Assembly (NCBI RefSeq): GCF_003350325.1
Contig: NZ_QLYZ01000002.1
Location: forward strand, 124,001-188,000
From: Vibrio rhodolitus
GTDB lineage: Bacteria > Pseudomonadota > Gammaproteobacteria > Enterobacterales > Vibrionaceae
Direction of reading: 5' to 3'
DNA length: 64,000 nucleotides
Shown here piece after piece: positions 38,947-49,095 of the stretch. Every line of letters starts with the position of its first letter. The stretch's first letter is position 1. The notes below the pieces were generated by a model that ran no database searches, was not told the DNA's origin, and was given only the letters and a program-made list of their open reading frames with translations. A program made the translations under genes and the position numbers.

Positions 38947-41900
38947 ATGAAAATGGAAGCATTTATAACACTCGGTAATTTGGCGTTTGGTCAAACCATG
39001 GTGATCGACCAATTCGGTAATGTCAGGATGCTCAAACCCGGCGAAATCCCAAAGCCTGGTGAGTTATTGTTGAGCGAATCAGCACAAGAAGACACAGATG
39101 TGCAGGCGAGTATTGTCGGTGTTAACGGCAATGATACCGACATTAGTGACGATGTATCACAGATCTTTGCTGCTTTAGAGCAAGGCGCAGACCCAACGCA
39201 ACTCAATAACTCATTTGCCACCGCGGCAGGTGAAGATAATGGTTCAAGTATTTCAGGCTCGGCATCATTAGCGCGCAATGGCGATGAAACAATGGCAGAG
39301 ACCCGGTTCACAACACTCGGTTTTCAAGAGCTGGGTGTTTCAAGAGAGCAGTTTGATGCTGTCGTCGAGCAGGTAAGCTTTTTCTCAAGAGCAATTTCAG
39401 ATACCGTTGAGCAAAACCTTGACCCTGTTGGTCAATCTCAAGCCATCGTGACTAGAGAAGATCAATCCTATAGCGGTAAAATTGATGCTACTGATGGTAA
39501 TAATGATCAGTTGAGTTACCTTTTAGATGCCAATAACGGTCCTTCTAATGGTCAGGTTGTTATCGATGAAAACGGAAACTGGACTTACACGCCAAATGCC
39601 GACTACAACGGTAGCGATAAATTCCAAATTCAAGTCAGCGATGGAAAAGGTGGCACTGACACCGTCACGGTCGATGTTGATGTTCTTCCTGTTGCTTTGC
39701 TGTCTGTAACCACAGAGCCAACAATCAAAGAGGCGGATGATGCGTATTTGCCATTCACTATTACATTGGATGAAGCGGTTACAGAAGACGTTTTATTAAA
39801 CCTTAATCTTGGGATAGATACAGACTTAGCCGAAAGTAGTGACGATTACTCAAACAAATTCTATCTCTCAGATGGCGCTGGTGGCTATAACGCCGTAACC
39901 GCTGAAGAGCTAATCATAGTAGCGGGTGATAAAGAGCTTATTGTCTATGTTAAAGTCAGTGATGACGGCGTTAAAGATGAAAACTATTCAGAAAGCCTAA
40001 CGTTAGAGGTTACTTCTGACAGCCTTTACGTGAAAAATGACACCCCTGCGACAGCAATCTCTCAAATCATTGACGACAACCCTCCAGAAGCGAAAGACTT
40101 CAGTGTAAATTTGAACAGCGATGGCTTCGCTAGCATTAAATTCAACTCAACCAACAGCAAGTATGACAAAATCTCCGATAATGAAGATGACCATTTTGAT
40201 GAAAAAAAATTGGAAATTGTAATTACTGAGTTACCTGCGACGGGTACGCTTTATTATGGTTTAGGAGATGAACGTCGAGCAATTGTTGAAGAAGATCTTG
40301 CCACATTTGATGAGAGTGGAAAATTAGTAGATGGTACTAAGTTCGACCCGACCAAGTTTACCTATCAAAATGAAGGAACATTTGTTCTTGGCGTGAAAGA
40401 TCCACAAACAGATTTAAAAGATGATGAGAGTAAATCGTCATTTTTAAACTGGGGGGAACCGGTTGCTGGTGACCCATCGACACGAGAGCTTAGGTTTGAC
40501 GACAGTGATGACATAATCACGATAAGAGCTGAGCTAGAAAGTGGCAAAGAGGCTACTTTGATGCAGTACTTAGGTGATAAAAACCATGTTGGATACGGTC
40601 TTGGTGTTGGCAAAGGAGATGGTATCCAACAGGGCGAATCGATAGTTATTGATTTTAGTCAGCGTCCGGCAGATTCCGTTACCTTAGGTCTTGATGGAAT
40701 GGGCGGGTGGTTTGAGAAAGGGCATGGCAAAGAGACTAAAGTGGTTATCGAAGTCAGCCTAGACAATGGTGAAGTTCTAAGGCAAGAAGTCACTAAAACC
40801 ACTAGTGGCAACGGTGAGCTTTTCCACGAAGTAACCATTGATGTTCCCCACGAGCATAAAGGCGCCAGTATTGCCTCAGTAAAAGTCAGTACCGAAGGTC
40901 CTGGTAACTGGGAACTACGTTATCTTGAAACAGAACTGAAAGATGAGTCATTCGATTACCGAGTATTAGATAGCGATGGTAATTTCAGCGAAGAAGCCCA
41001 AGTAGATATTAAGATTGCTGATAATAAGCCACCTGTTGCTATAGATGATCCTACATCATTTGAAGTAAGGCTTGGTACATTTAATATCGATAATAACTTA
41101 CGCTGGTCAGATGATGGAGTAGCTAACATTTCTACGCGCTACGGCATTGACGGAATTAGTAATAACGTTAATGAAAACACCTTGAAGCAAGGTGTCTCAA
41201 ATGATGTAAATGGTGGACCAGCTGCTCAAATCCAATACAACTCTGAAAATGGCAAGTCAGAAGAATTTGTCATTGAATTAAAAGACCATGTTGATAATTT
41301 TAGTTTTTCTGTCTCCAACTTGTTTTTGAATGAAGGTGGTAGTAACAGCCATGAACAGGGGCGTTGGACAACCTATAATGGCAACAACGTGGTAGATACT
41401 GGAGTTTTCATTGCAAATGATGGCAGCAATAAAGGTATTTATCATATCGAAGACTTATCAGGTTCTTTTAATAAAATCGTTTTTGATGCGGTTGAATATA
41501 CTGGCGGTGTACCTAAAGGTAGTGATTCGTCAGACTATTTTATTACTGGGTTTCGGGCATCTAGAACTAGCGAGTATTCTGGTTTCGAAGGTCAGGTAAT
41601 TGCAATTAGTATCGCTGAGTTGCTTAGCAATGACTATGATCCTGATGGCGATGATATTCGTTTGACTCATGTTTCTGAGGTTTCAGACGGTGCTAAAGCT
41701 TGGATTGATGGCGATTACGTCAAAGTTCAGTTACCTGAAGGTGTGGATGAGATTTCATTTAAATATCAGATCACTGATGATAAAGGGTTAGTTTCAAGTT
41801 CGGAACTCATTGAAGCAGCCGTAAAAGTTGCAGTTAATGCAGTGGAAATCCGTCAGCAAGGCGATACCGTTATTTCTTATCATGATTTCAATCAAGTAGA

Positions 41901-43137
41901 GTATAAAGAGAGCAACAGCAAAAATTGGGAACATATCAAGGCTGATGATGTAAAGTTCCTGGAAGGGTCTACAGGAAAATGGGGTACTGAGAGTAATAAC
42001 TTTGAAGTTGGAGACCATGCTGTTTATGGCGCAAAAGACCCCGATGATGATAAGCAGAAAGTATTAGAACTCGAAGCTCATAAAGGTGACAACGATCTTT
42101 ATACAGAGTTTTCAGCCGAACAAGGTCAGTTCCTGACGCTGTCATTTGATGTGGTCGCTCGTCGTTTGCATGATTCGCCGATGAAAATTACCCTTCAGGA
42201 TACCCAAGGCAACCAAATCGGTGCAGATATATACACCTATCAACCAAGCAAAGAGTGGAAGGCAGAATCAATCAGCTTCCAGATTCCAAGCGACGCCAAC
42301 TATAACGGTGACTATCGAATTGTCTTTGAATCGAGTGAGACTGATAGTTATGGCGCTTTACTGGATAACATTGAACTAAAAACACTCAATAACGTGGGCT
42401 TTGAAGCACAGCCCTTTCCGTTAGCTGATATAACTTTTTCGACAGATTTACACGCTGGTATTACGAATGATGATCTTGAAGTCAGAGTTCGTTTAAACGA
42501 TTTGCCATCTGACAGTAAGTTCATTCTTGGGGAGCAAACCTTTACCGATCTTGACCAAGATGGCTGGGTTGAACTTGGAACATTGACCGACTTATCCAAC
42601 CTTCGTCTCGAGGTGGGAGAAGAGGGATCATATCATTTTACTGTTGAGGTGTTACACCAAAATGATGTCGTTGCTAAGTCAGACGATATCGAAGTGAATG
42701 TGTTAGACGCGTCGCTATCACCATTGGCGAGTGAAGTTCAGATAGCAACCAATGGCGATGATTTACTAGAGGCGAAAACTGATTCTGACATTTTAGTTGG
42801 TCTAGATGGTTCTGATACGTTTAGCTGGGATTTCGAAGCGTTAAGCTCAGTCAACGCAGATACAATTAAAGATTTTGAACTAGGCGAAGATATTATCGAC
42901 CTTTCTGAGTTATTCAGTTCAGGTGAAACAATGGACGATATTTTAAGCTCTGTTGTATCAGATGATGGAGACGTAATATTAACCGTAGATGCGTCAAGAG
43001 GTGATAGTTCCGCAAGTCAAGAAATTAGACTAGAGGGGTTAGCAGAGCAGGCAAACTATCTAGATGCTAATGCCGGTGAGATCAGCGGTGATCAGTTATC
43101 TCGTTTACTCAATGATATAACTAACACAACACCATAA
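38947..43137 (+). CDS. LapA-like retention-module type I secreted protein with TAAG cleavage site
   Basis: This protein has 1,396 residues from the ATG at 38947 (AGGTGG seven bases upstream). Residues 1-95 resemble the retention module of LapA-type adhesins, with VIDQFGNVRMLKPGE and then DDVSQIFAALEQGADPTQ. T92-A93-A94-G95 matches the di-alanine site that the periplasmic protease LapG cuts in LapA. Next come a VCBS/cadherin-like domain (about 165-245) and a Calx-beta-like domain (about 255-375). A long segment (about 380-1160) is shared with the next gene, ending in a jelly-roll-like domain with SYHDFNQV. The C-terminus is a VCA0849-type type I secretion signal (DILVGLDGSDTF, then DFELGEDIIDLSEL). 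It is not followed by its own exporter. Role inferred: a c-di-GMP-controlled surface protein. Confidence 0.85.
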   Translation: MKMEAFITLGNLAFGQTMVIDQFGNVRMLKPGEIPKPGELLLSESAQEDTDVQASIVGVNGNDTDISDDVSQIFAALEQGADPTQLNNSFATAAGEDNGSSISGSASLARNGDETMAETRFTTLGFQELGVSREQFDAVVEQVSFFSRAISDTVEQNLDPVGQSQAIVTREDQSYSGKIDATDGNNDQLSYLLDANNGPSNGQVVIDENGNWTYTPNADYNGSDKFQIQVSDGKGGTDTVTVDVDVLPVALLSVTTEPTIKEADDAYLPFTITLDEAVTEDVLLNLNLGIDTDLAESSDDYSNKFYLSDGAGGYNAVTAEELIIVAGDKELIVYVKVSDDGVKDENYSESLTLEVTSDSLYVKNDTPATAISQIIDDNPPEAKDFSVNLNSDGFASIKFNSTNSKYDKISDNEDDHFDEKKLEIVITELPATGTLYYGLGDERRAIVEEDLATFDESGKLVDGTKFDPTKFTYQNEGTFVLGVKDPQTDLKDDESKSSFLNWGEPVAGDPSTRELRFDDSDDIITIRAELESGKEATLMQYLGDKNHVGYGLGVGKGDGIQQGESIVIDFSQRPADSVTLGLDGMGGWFEKGHGKETKVVIEVSLDNGEVLRQEVTKTTSGNGELFHEVTIDVPHEHKGASIASVKVSTEGPGNWELRYLETELKDESFDYRVLDSDGNFSEEAQVDIKIADNKPPVAIDDPTSFEVRLGTFNIDNNLRWSDDGVANISTRYGIDGISNNVNENTLKQGVSNDVNGGPAAQIQYNSENGKSEEFVIELKDHVDNFSFSVSNLFLNEGGSNSHEQGRWTTYNGNNVVDTGVFIANDGSNKGIYHIEDLSGSFNKIVFDAVEYTGGVPKGSDSSDYFITGFRASRTSEYSGFEGQVIAISIAELLSNDYDPDGDDIRLTHVSEVSDGAKAWIDGDYVKVQLPEGVDEISFKYQITDDKGLVSSSELIEAAVKVAVNAVEIRQQGDTVISYHDFNQVEYKESNSKNWEHIKADDVKFLEGSTGKWGTESNNFEVGDHAVYGAKDPDDDKQKVLELEAHKGDNDLYTEFSAEQGQFLTLSFDVVARRLHDSPMKITLQDTQGNQIGADIYTYQPSKEWKAESISFQIPSDANYNGDYRIVFESSETDSYGALLDNIELKTLNNVGFEAQPFPLADITFSTDLHAGITNDDLEVRVRLNDLPSDSKFILGEQTFTDLDQDGWVELGTLTDLSNLRLEVGEEGSYHFTVEVLHQNDVVAKSDDIEVNVLDASLSPLASEVQIATNGDDLLEAKTDSDILVGLDGSDTFSWDFEALSSVNADTIKDFELGEDIIDLSELFSSGETMDDILSSVVSDDGDVILTVDASRGDSSASQEIRLEGLAEQANYLDANAGEISGDQLSRLLNDITNTTP

Positions 43138-43142
43138 ATAAC

Positions 43143-43169
43143 AAAGAGGGCAAATTAGCCCTCTTTTTG
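43143..43169 (+). terminator. Intrinsic terminator
   Basis: A perfect 9-bp stem AAAGAGGGC / GCCCTCTTT with a 6-nt loop, running into a T-run six bases after the stop. Confidence 0.9.
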
Positions 43170-43374
43170 TTTGACAACAATAAATGCTCCATTCTCATTA
43201 TTGAGACGGTCATATTTAGTGCCTCTATTGTTTTAAATATTAGAACGTTATGAGTTTGGTGCAAGTTATTGGCTTTGATTTTCTTGCCAGTTTCATTTTC
43301 TGGGAATAACGCGCTGTCAAAATAGTCAATAATTATAGCTGAGAACCTGTACTTGATAATGGACGGTGATGGCT

Positions 43375-46300
43375 ATGAGCTATGATGGATTGGCAGCAAT
43401 CGCTAAGCTAGCAGCAGGGCAAGCTATTGTAATAGATGCCTCTGGTAACGCACGAATTCTAAACCCGGGAGAGTCGCTCAACCCAAATGAAGTAATCATT
43501 GAGCAAGGTCCTGAACAATCGGCACAAGCGACGTTATCCAGCAGTGATGGAACGCAAGTGAATATCACTGATGATGTAAACCAAGTTTTAGAGGCGATCG
43601 AGCAAGGGCAAGACCCTGCTGAACTAAGCGAAGAGCTAGATCCTGGGGCAGGTAGTGAAGATACATCGAGCGGCACTCTGCTCGATACGGTTTTTCGTAG
43701 TGGTGATGAAACGATAGCTGCTACGTTGTTTGAAACTCAAGGTTTCGAGCGTCTTGGTTTATCGACGACACAGCAAGGTGTACTGCTTGATATCTTCCGA
43801 GAGTTTTCGTCTATAGCTTCAATTCTTTCCCCAAATACTCCGCCACTATCTGAAGACTTTACTGTTTTACTAGATAGTGATGGTCTTGCTAGCGTGCGAT
43901 TTAATAGTCCGGTTGCTAGTGAAGATCACATTTCCGACTTAGAAGATGACGCTGTAAATACACCACTATCTGTTGTGATCACCTCACTTCCAAAGTCCGG
44001 CACATTACTCTATGACGGTGAGCCTGTTACTGAAGATATGCTTACTTTGTTTGACGATGGTGGTGCGCCAATTGGAGAGCTGCAAAAATTCGATCCTGAG
44101 CTTTTTAGTTATCAAAACGACCAGCAATCTACCGGCTTCATCCTTGGGGTGAAAGAAGAGCCAGAGGGTCGAGAGGGTGATGAGAGCACCACCGCCTTTT
44201 TAAACTGGGGTGAAGCCACAGACGACCCCAATATTCGAGTGCTTAACTTTACCGATGAAAATGATGATGTCGTCGACCAAATATTTATAACAACTAGCGG
44301 CAGTGTCCCTACACAATATTATGGCGATAAAAACCACATCGGATATGGATTAGGTGTGGGAGATGGTAATGGTATTAACCAAGGCGAGACGATTAATATC
44401 GATTTGAGCCAACGTCCAGCAGGCTCACTCACATTGGGACTTGATGGCATGGGCGGGTGGTTTGAAGAAGGTCACCCGAAAGAGACTAAAGTCGTTATCC
44501 GAGTAACGTTAGATGATGGCTCCGTGATTGAGCAGTTAGTCACTAAGACGACGTCAGGTAACGCTGAGTTATTCAAAGAAATTACCATTGATGTCCCGCC
44601 TTCATCTGATGCCTCCATTACCAATGTAGAATTGAGTACCGAGGGCCCCGGCAATTGGGAGCTACGTTATTTAGAAACTAACGTACCGGATGATTCTTTT
44701 GATTACCGTGCGGTAGATAGTGACAATAATGTAAGTGAAGAAAGTACGGTAACACTTGGTTTACCTGATAACAATCCACCAGTTGCGATAGATGACCCCG
44801 AGGGCTTTAGTGTTGCATACGGTAGCTTCAACGAGGGCTCTTGGGAATATAATGAGGGTGAGATAGAAGCTGCTTATGATGGTCAGTCTCAGCAAATCTC
44901 AGGCGATGGCTTAAAACGTGGTGTAAGCGGAGATGAAAATGGCGGTCCTGCCAATCAGATCCAATTTAATCGTGAAGAAGGGATTTCTGAGCAGTTTATA
45001 TTTAACTTAGAAAAGCCAGCAACCGAGTTCAGCTTTACTTTTTCCAACTTGTTTAAAAATGAAGGCGGACAAGGCAATCATGAGCAAGGTAAGTGGGTGG
45101 CTTACTTGGGAAATACAGCTGTCGCAAGCGCAATGTTTATTGCTAATGATGGCAGTAATCAAGGGAACTACAGCTTCTCCGGTGATGTTGCCTTTGACCG
45201 AGTGGTGTTTGAGGCAGTGGATTTTGTTAATGAGCCAGCAAGAGGTACGGACTCTTCTGATTACTTCTTAACGGGCTTTACTGCATCTGGTTCAGGAGCT
45301 TATGCCGCGAATCAAGGTGAAGTACTACAAATCCCAATAGAGGAGTTACTAGGAAACGATTTTGACCCTGACTCGGACGCAATCCGCTTTACTCATGTTT
45401 CTGAAGTGAACAATGCTCAAATTTGGGTGGAAGATGGCATCGTCTACGTTGATTTAGATGATGATTTCTCGGGACCGACAACCTTTGACTATGAGATCAC
45501 CGATGACAAAGGCGGCTTCTCTGAAGCGACCGTTAGTATCATTGTTAATCCTGAACCGGTTGAGCCTTGTGTTCATTGCATTTACTTACAAGATGACGCA
45601 GTGGTTGAAGGGGATAATTTGGTATTCCGTGTTGAGTTGAACACCGGGGTATTAAGTGCGGCAGAGTTTGCCATTCTGATTGGATTACCGAGTGATCAAG
45701 CAACGCTAGACGATGTAGATCTAAGCAGCGCTCAATTTACACACGGCGTAACTTATAATCCGATCTCACAAACGGTTACAGTTCCGGTCGGAGTGAGTGA
45801 GTTTTCGGTGGTATTACCGACGTTGGTTGATGAACTAGATGAAGGTGTCGAAGATATTACACTGATGATAGGAGGCATCACTTCGACAGGGGATATTGTT
45901 GATGTTTTGATTGAACAAGAGGAAGATTCAATCATTTCGTATCATGATTTCGACCAGATAGATGTTGGTAACAAATGGAGTTATCTTGATGTTGAAAACC
46001 TCAATACGGCCAATACCCAAGCGGGAATAGCTGATGGAGCAGAGGGTGTCTGGGGAACTGACAATAAGAATGACATTATAGAAGTCGGACATGAACCCAT
46101 TTATCGAGGTAATTTAGCTGATGATAAGAACAACCAAGTGTTCGAATTGGAGGCTCGCCGAGGTGACAACCAACTCTATACGGAAATTTCTAATGCTCGT
46201 GAAGGGCAGTTCTATACACTAGCCTTCGATGTTGCCCGCCGGGGGTATCGCTACTCACCGATGGCAATTTTCTTAGAGTCTTCTGATGGTATATCAAGGG

Positions 46301-47154
46301 AGCTTTTGTACACCTACGACCAAGATAAAGACTGGACATCCGAAATTATACATTTCCAAACCAGCGGTAGTGGTGATTATCGAGTGGTGTTTGAGTCAGA
46401 GGATTCAGATAGCTATGGTGCGTTACTTGATAATATCAAGCTTGAAACACTGAATAACGTTGGTGTAGAAGACGGCTTTTTCCCAATCAACAATATCACC
46501 GTTGCTTTAGCCGGTAACGAACTGTCGTTAGATCAGCTTAAAGTAAAACTGGATGTCAGTGAACTCCCGGAAGGTACGCAATACAAGCTAGGTAATGATG
46601 AACTAAGCGTGGACAACAAGGGTTCTATTGATGTTAGCGATTATCAAGGTGATTTATCTGGGCTATCGTTAAACGTGGCTGAGCCTGGCAACTATACGTT
46701 CAATGTTGTTGTACTAACAGCCGATAATACAGAAGTCAAAACGAGCCCAGTGGATATCACAGTGTTACCTGAGGGGTCATTACTGCAACAAGGCAGTGAA
46801 TCTATTGATACCCTGGGAGCAAGCCTTGGTGATGAAATTCTATTTGGTTTGGGCGGCGGTGATACGTTTGTTTGGCAAGCTGAGGATTTCGATGGAGGTA
46901 CTGACGTTATCGGCGACTTTACCATTGGAGAGGATTCTATTGACCTTAGCGATCTGTTAGAACCGGGTGAAACCATTGATGATATTCTCGAAAATGTTAT
47001 CGCCGAAGTAAACGATAATGATGTTACTTTGACGATAAATAAGGGTGGTCAGTCACAGTCGATTCAAATTAACAATATCGCAGATCAGCTAGGAAATAAT
47101 CCTATCAGTGAGCAACTTGCTTTAATCATTACTGACCCAAATAATAACGGGTAA
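43375..47154 (+). CDS. Paralogous retention-module type I secreted protein lacking a canonical LapG site
   Basis: This protein has 1,259 residues from the ATG at 43375, chosen over GTG 43366 and ATG 43369 because it aligns with the start of the preceding paralog. The retention module (IVIDASGNARILNPGE, DDVNQVLEAIEQGQDP) is clear, but the position of TAAG reads P90-G91-A92-G93. The shared middle (about 160-690, then 845-1035) repeats the paralog, including the GDKNHIGYGLGVG and LGLDGMGGWFEEGH motifs. It lacks the VCBS domain of its neighbour and instead carries an inserted Calx-beta-like domain (about 725-845) beginning with a CVHC cysteine pair. It ends in a VCA0849-type secretion signal (LFGLGGGDTFVW, DFTIGEDSIDLSDL). 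It has its own upstream gap and terminator, so it is probably a separate transcription unit. Confidence 0.84.
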   Translation: MSYDGLAAIAKLAAGQAIVIDASGNARILNPGESLNPNEVIIEQGPEQSAQATLSSSDGTQVNITDDVNQVLEAIEQGQDPAELSEELDPGAGSEDTSSGTLLDTVFRSGDETIAATLFETQGFERLGLSTTQQGVLLDIFREFSSIASILSPNTPPLSEDFTVLLDSDGLASVRFNSPVASEDHISDLEDDAVNTPLSVVITSLPKSGTLLYDGEPVTEDMLTLFDDGGAPIGELQKFDPELFSYQNDQQSTGFILGVKEEPEGREGDESTTAFLNWGEATDDPNIRVLNFTDENDDVVDQIFITTSGSVPTQYYGDKNHIGYGLGVGDGNGINQGETINIDLSQRPAGSLTLGLDGMGGWFEEGHPKETKVVIRVTLDDGSVIEQLVTKTTSGNAELFKEITIDVPPSSDASITNVELSTEGPGNWELRYLETNVPDDSFDYRAVDSDNNVSEESTVTLGLPDNNPPVAIDDPEGFSVAYGSFNEGSWEYNEGEIEAAYDGQSQQISGDGLKRGVSGDENGGPANQIQFNREEGISEQFIFNLEKPATEFSFTFSNLFKNEGGQGNHEQGKWVAYLGNTAVASAMFIANDGSNQGNYSFSGDVAFDRVVFEAVDFVNEPARGTDSSDYFLTGFTASGSGAYAANQGEVLQIPIEELLGNDFDPDSDAIRFTHVSEVNNAQIWVEDGIVYVDLDDDFSGPTTFDYEITDDKGGFSEATVSIIVNPEPVEPCVHCIYLQDDAVVEGDNLVFRVELNTGVLSAAEFAILIGLPSDQATLDDVDLSSAQFTHGVTYNPISQTVTVPVGVSEFSVVLPTLVDELDEGVEDITLMIGGITSTGDIVDVLIEQEEDSIISYHDFDQIDVGNKWSYLDVENLNTANTQAGIADGAEGVWGTDNKNDIIEVGHEPIYRGNLADDKNNQVFELEARRGDNQLYTEISNAREGQFYTLAFDVARRGYRYSPMAIFLESSDGISRELLYTYDQDKDWTSEIIHFQTSGSGDYRVVFESEDSDSYGALLDNIKLETLNNVGVEDGFFPINNITVALAGNELSLDQLKVKLDVSELPEGTQYKLGNDELSVDNKGSIDVSDYQGDLSGLSLNVAEPGNYTFNVVVLTADNTEVKTSPVDITVLPEGSLLQQGSESIDTLGASLGDEILFGLGGGDTFVWQAEDFDGGTDVIGDFTIGEDSIDLSDLLEPGETIDDILENVIAEVNDNDVTLTINKGGQSQSIQINNIADQLGNNPISEQLALIITDPNNNG

Positions 47155-47178
47155 ATGAAGTATTCGTTGGTCAATTGC

Positions 47179-47216
47179 CCGCCGATAGCTGGACTACCAT
47201 CTATCGGCGGCTTTTT
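47179..47216 (+). terminator. Intrinsic terminator
   Basis: A perfect 10-bp stem CCGCCGATAG / CTATCGGCGG with a 12-nt loop followed by CTTTTTATTA. It also faces the convergent chemotaxis gene. Confidence 0.88.
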
Positions 47217-47220
47217 ATTA

Positions 47221-48984
47221 TTAAGCCGAGGTTTTGTACATCGCGACTTCTTTATCCATGTCTGAAGCTTGTAGCGCTACCTGGTCGACTTCGACTAAGC
47301 AATGCTTCGCTGACTGGGTATTGTTGTCTGAAATGGTGTTTAGCTCGGTGATCGAGTCGCTAACTTGGGTCATAACCACACCTTGTTCTTCAATTGCTGA
47401 AGCGATGCGCTCTGAATTGGCTTGAATACCCTGCATATCTGACAATATTTGTGCAAGGCTCATGTCGAGTTTTTCTGACCCAGCGAGCGTTTGTTTGCCC
47501 TGATTGTTGCACTCTTCAATGTCACTCATTGCTGTCGTCATCTGATTTTGGATAGCAGTAACAACGTTGGTGATTTCTGTTGTCGATTGGTGAGTTCGAC
47601 TTGCAAGAGCGCGTACTTCATCCGCTACTACCGCAAAACCACGCCCTTGCTCACCAGCACGCGCTGCTTCAATAGCTGCGTTCAATGCCAGTAAGTTCGT
47701 CTGCTCAGCGATTTCTTGAATAATATTGACCGCATCGCCAATTTTATCGACATGGTGATTTAGTGAGCTAATTGACGTTTGGCTACCTGAAAGGCGCTCT
47801 GAAAGTTGGGTTATATTGTCGATGGTATCAACGACAACATTACGTCCATCGTCGGCGTTAATACTTGCTTGCTGAACACCTTCCGCCGCGACAGAAGTGC
47901 TCTCCGATATCTCGCGGATTGTCGCAACCATTTCTTGTACGGAAGTCGCCATATGCGTGGTATGTTCTGCTTGCACTTGGAATTGCGAGATCACGGATTC
48001 CAGCTCGTTGTGCATGTTAGAGGTACTGTCATAAAGACCATGAGCTTTGTTCTTAGTGTTGGAAAGCAGGCTTTCTAGCTTTTCGAGTAATTGATTAAAG
48101 TAGCGACCAAGATCGGTAAGCTCATCATTACCAGTTAAGTTTGCACGCAGTGATATATCATTGTTATCCGATATATCTCGGATCACTCGTAAAAGTGACT
48201 CAATTTTGCTCATGATTGAACGAGCAATTTGCGCGATCAATACAATGATGATAATTGCGACAACGCCGCTCAAACTGTTCTTTATTATGGCTAACTGCTT
48301 AATTTCGTCGTTTGCTTGTTGGTTCAAAGATTGCGAAAATTGGCTGAACTGTTTTTCAACTGCATGCGAAGCTTGTCGAGCTTCACCTAGCAAGCCTTGA
48401 TCATAACGTAAACCTATTACTTTCTTCTGATCGAACAAACGTTTTGCTGCATCGACAATTATCGGGTCTTTGCTAGCGAGTAACTGGGGCTCAAACTTTC
48501 CGGATTTAAGTTGACTATCAAAGGCGATCAAGTTGATTAACTGTTGATTTGAAAATGAACTTTTTCGTTCAGTAACTAGTTTGTTGTACTCACCAAGTAA
48601 TCCCTCAGAAGGTGTTAAGCCGTAGACGCTATAAGATTGGGCGAGATTCTCAAATGCAGTATTGTACAGAGCTATGTCACTCTTTAACCTTGCGCTGCTT
48701 GGTAAGTTATGTGAGGTGAGAATATTGGCTAACTCAGATTCTACCTCGAGAAATGTCGCCATATTGTCTTGAAATTTATCCAAATACTTTAAGTCTTCGC
48801 GTAGCAAAAAGTCTTTTTCATTGCGTCTGAGGTTAAGAAGACGAATTTCCAAGTCTTTAGTCAGTTGCGTTGCGTGATTTAGTTCGTCTGTGGTTTGGGT
48901 TAAGTGAGCGCTTGTTCCCAAAAGTGAGGTGATACCTACAATTGCAACTGCGCCAAGTAAGTATAATTTTGTTTTTATTTTCAT
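47221..48984 (-). CDS. Methyl-accepting chemotaxis protein
   Basis: This protein has 587 residues from the ATG at 48984, which has GGAAG about eight bases upstream; the longer reading from a TTG is less likely. Membrane segments at about 6-25 and 240-260 bracket a periplasmic, all-helical sensor domain of about 210 residues. A HAMP domain (about 262-315) and a signalling domain with the hairpin tip [19 protein letters not shown] follow. It relays ligand sensing to CheA/CheW; the ligand is unknown. It is convergent with the second retention-module gene. Confidence 0.93.
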   Translation of the reverse strand: MKIKTKLYLLGAVAIVGITSLLGTSAHLTQTTDELNHATQLTKDLEIRLLNLRRNEKDFLLREDLKYLDKFQDNMATFLEVESELANILTSHNLPSSARLKSDIALYNTAFENLAQSYSVYGLTPSEGLLGEYNKLVTERKSSFSNQQLINLIAFDSQLKSGKFEPQLLASKDPIIVDAAKRLFDQKKVIGLRYDQGLLGEARQASHAVEKQFSQFSQSLNQQANDEIKQLAIIKNSLSGVVAIIIIVLIAQIARSIMSKIESLLRVIRDISDNNDISLRANLTGNDELTDLGRYFNQLLEKLESLLSNTKNKAHGLYDSTSNMHNELESVISQFQVQAEHTTHMATSVQEMVATIREISESTSVAAEGVQQASINADDGRNVVVDTIDNITQLSERLSGSQTSISSLNHHVDKIGDAVNIIQEIAEQTNLLALNAAIEAARAGEQGRGFAVVADEVRALASRTHQSTTEITNVVTAIQNQMTTAMSDIEECNNQGKQTLAGSEKLDMSLAQILSDMQGIQANSERIASAIEEQGVVMTQVSDSITELNTISDNNTQSAKHCLVEVDQVALQASDMDKEVAMYKTSA

Positions 48985-49095
48985 AATGTCTTCCAATCTT
49001 TGACTGACGGGAAACTGATGTTGTTATGCTGTAATATTTGTTATGAAAATCATTATGTAATAAAAGTGTAACGAAAGGAAGTGAATGATAATAAT

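Noticed and set aside
43138..43374. c-di-GMP riboswitch upstream of the second secreted protein
   Set aside because: I looked for the conserved GEMM-type core and did not see it; only the terminator of the preceding gene is clear.
38947..47154. RTX toxins
   Set aside because: No glycine-rich GGxGxDxUx nonapeptide arrays; only short terminal type I signals are present.
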